Assembly (NCBI GenBank): GCA_963817855.1 | Contig: CAWFQA010000001.1 | Location: 1,302,001-1,366,000, forward strand | Direction: 5' to 3' | DNA length: 64,000 nt | DNA from: JAKAAZ01 sp963817855 | Lineage (GTDB): Bacteria > Acidobacteriota > Terriglobia > Terriglobales > Acidobacteriaceae | In this document: positions 63,278 through 64,000 of the stretch, one piece after another | How positions within the stretch are numbered: the stretch's first letter is position 1 | Layout: each line of letters starts with the position of its first letter | Notes under the pieces: model-generated | The model's input: only the letters and a program-made list of their open reading frames with translations | The model's database searches: none | What the model was told of the DNA's origin: nothing | Position numbers and translations under genes: made by a program

Positions 63278-64000
63278 GTTTTCCTCCCCGCGATGCGATG
63301 GCGGATTCATTGCCCAGGTCATCCGCCGCTGAGCTGGACTCAATGGATGGCGCGTCGGATTCTGTCCACTGCGATGCATCGAACTCGGCCAGCACCAATG
63401 CCTCACCGACGCGAGAGCGCGCTGTTCCGCCTATTACGTCGTGGCAATCAAGAGTCGCTTCCAAGGTGATTGCCGCGAAAAAATCCTGCTCGAACGCTGG
63501 ACTGAACTCGCGCAGTTCCTCCAGCGTCAGTCCATTCAATTCGCATCCTTTTCCCAGGCAATGGCGCACCGCATTGCCGATAATTTCGTGCGCGGTACGA
63601 AAGGCTATGCCTTTATGCACCAGGTAGGTTGCCGCGGCCATTGCATTTAGAAAGCCATGACTGGAGGCGTCCCGCATTGTGTCCACGCGGAATTGAAGCG
63701 CGGACGTAAAACGGCCCAGCAGGGACAGCATGGCGTGCGATTCTTCGGTGGCCGCGAAAATCACTTCCTGGGTTTCCTGCATGTCTTTGTTGTAGGCCAG
63801 GGGCAGTCCCTTCAATTGCAACTCGACAGCGTGAGAGGCCGCGACAATACGGCCCGACTTCGCTCGCGCCAGTTCCGTGAGGTCAGGATTTTTCTTTTGC
63901 GGCATGGCGCTGGAACCGGTTGAAAATGCCTCCGGCAAGTCGACAAAGCCGAACTCCGTCGTCGCGTAGAGAGTGATCTCCTCCGCGAAGCGGCTGACAT
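63264..64000 (-). CDS. argH: Argininosuccinate lyase, C-terminal part (runs off the right edge)
   Basis: The frame is open to the end of the window; about 244 codons are visible. The reading is SRFAEEITLYATTEFGFVDLPEAFSTGSSAMPQKKNPD, which contains the fumarase/ASL superfamily signature (GSSAMPQKKNPD with the catalytic Ser loop), followed by KGLPLAYNKDMQETQEV. It cleaves argininosuccinate to arginine and fumarate. The C-terminal tail after about RSRVGEAL is longer than usual and rich in Ser, Glu and Ala. Its stop overlaps the acetyltransferase gene start. Confidence 0.94.
   Translation of the reverse strand, partial: VSRFAEEITLYATTEFGFVDLPEAFSTGSSAMPQKKNPDLTELARAKSGRIVAASHAVELQLKGLPLAYNKDMQETQEVIFAATEESHAMLSLLGRFTSALQFRVDTMRDASSHGFLNAMAAATYLVHKGIAFRTAHEIIGNAVRHCLGKGCELNGLTLEELREFSPAFEQDFFAAITLEATLDCHDVIGGTARSRVGEALVLAEFDASQWTESDAPSIESSSAADDLGNESAIASRGGKHAGS

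Overview
This 64 kb window is chromosomal DNA from a GC-rich soil-type bacterium, most probably an Acidobacteriota (Terriglobia-like) member. The pointers are a GWxTD-domain protein, a Cys-rich CcmH variant, a bacillithiol glycosyltransferase (BshA), complete LarB/LarC/LarE genes, a RibBX-like riboflavin enzyme and a large glucan/trehalose locus. There are three tRNA genes (Lys-CTT, Leu-GAG, Val-TAC). I see no rRNA, no intact insertion sequence, no prophage and no CRISPR array. The taxonomic call is inference from family content only.

Layout. 0-7 kb: a MacA-like adaptor and an ABC ATPase (frameshifted) without a permease, then a GWxTD protein and a likely outer-membrane protein. 7-13.8 kb (minus strand): a GH2 glycosidase, then larB-larC-larE behind a Tat-exported aldo/keto reductase; no larA is present. 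14-21 kb: aminotransferase, MBL hydrolase, secG, tRNA-Leu, a group of small stress-type genes (DUF2383, DUF72, KGG-type, MarC), and ribBX. 21-27 kb (minus strand): gap, ridA, a creatininase-family gene, pgk, tpiA, then a Phd/VapC toxin-antitoxin pair and a HAD hydrolase. 27-38 kb: kinase-like P-loop protein, PEP-mutase-family enzyme, DinB protein, a standalone ribA, an orphan LytS-type histidine kinase, bshA, a ChbG/HpnK deacetylase, VOC, GH114 and PhyH genes. 38-45 kb: a diguanylate cyclase with a coupled small gene, and the cytochrome c maturation genes ccmF-ccmH-ccmI-like plus a membrane-anchored partner. 45-59 kb: an NdvA/NdvB-like glucan exporter and synthase, then GH15-treZ-treY and a Tat-exported glycoamylase. 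59-64 kb: a degenerate E1-alpha-like protein and arginine biosynthesis genes (argJ, an ArgA-type acetyltransferase, argH running off the right edge).

The most striking global feature is eight single-base frameshifts in seven genes, including gap, argJ, treZ and a ccmI-like gene. Every one is a +1 insertion. This looks like systematic sequence or assembly error, or less likely an unusual biological process, because several of the genes should be essential. The other main observations are: a RibBA whose cyclohydrolase half has lost the EGRGIGL motif, complemented by a canonical RibA 9 kb away; an E1-alpha homologue without the ThDP-binding motif; two candidate leaderless promoters with identical TATAAT-N6-ATG geometry; a 16-bp perfect palindrome placed over a ribosome-binding region; and a paired glucan synthase/exporter that lacks the usual GH94 domain and is embedded with trehalose genes. 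I found no clearly new defence or mobile system.
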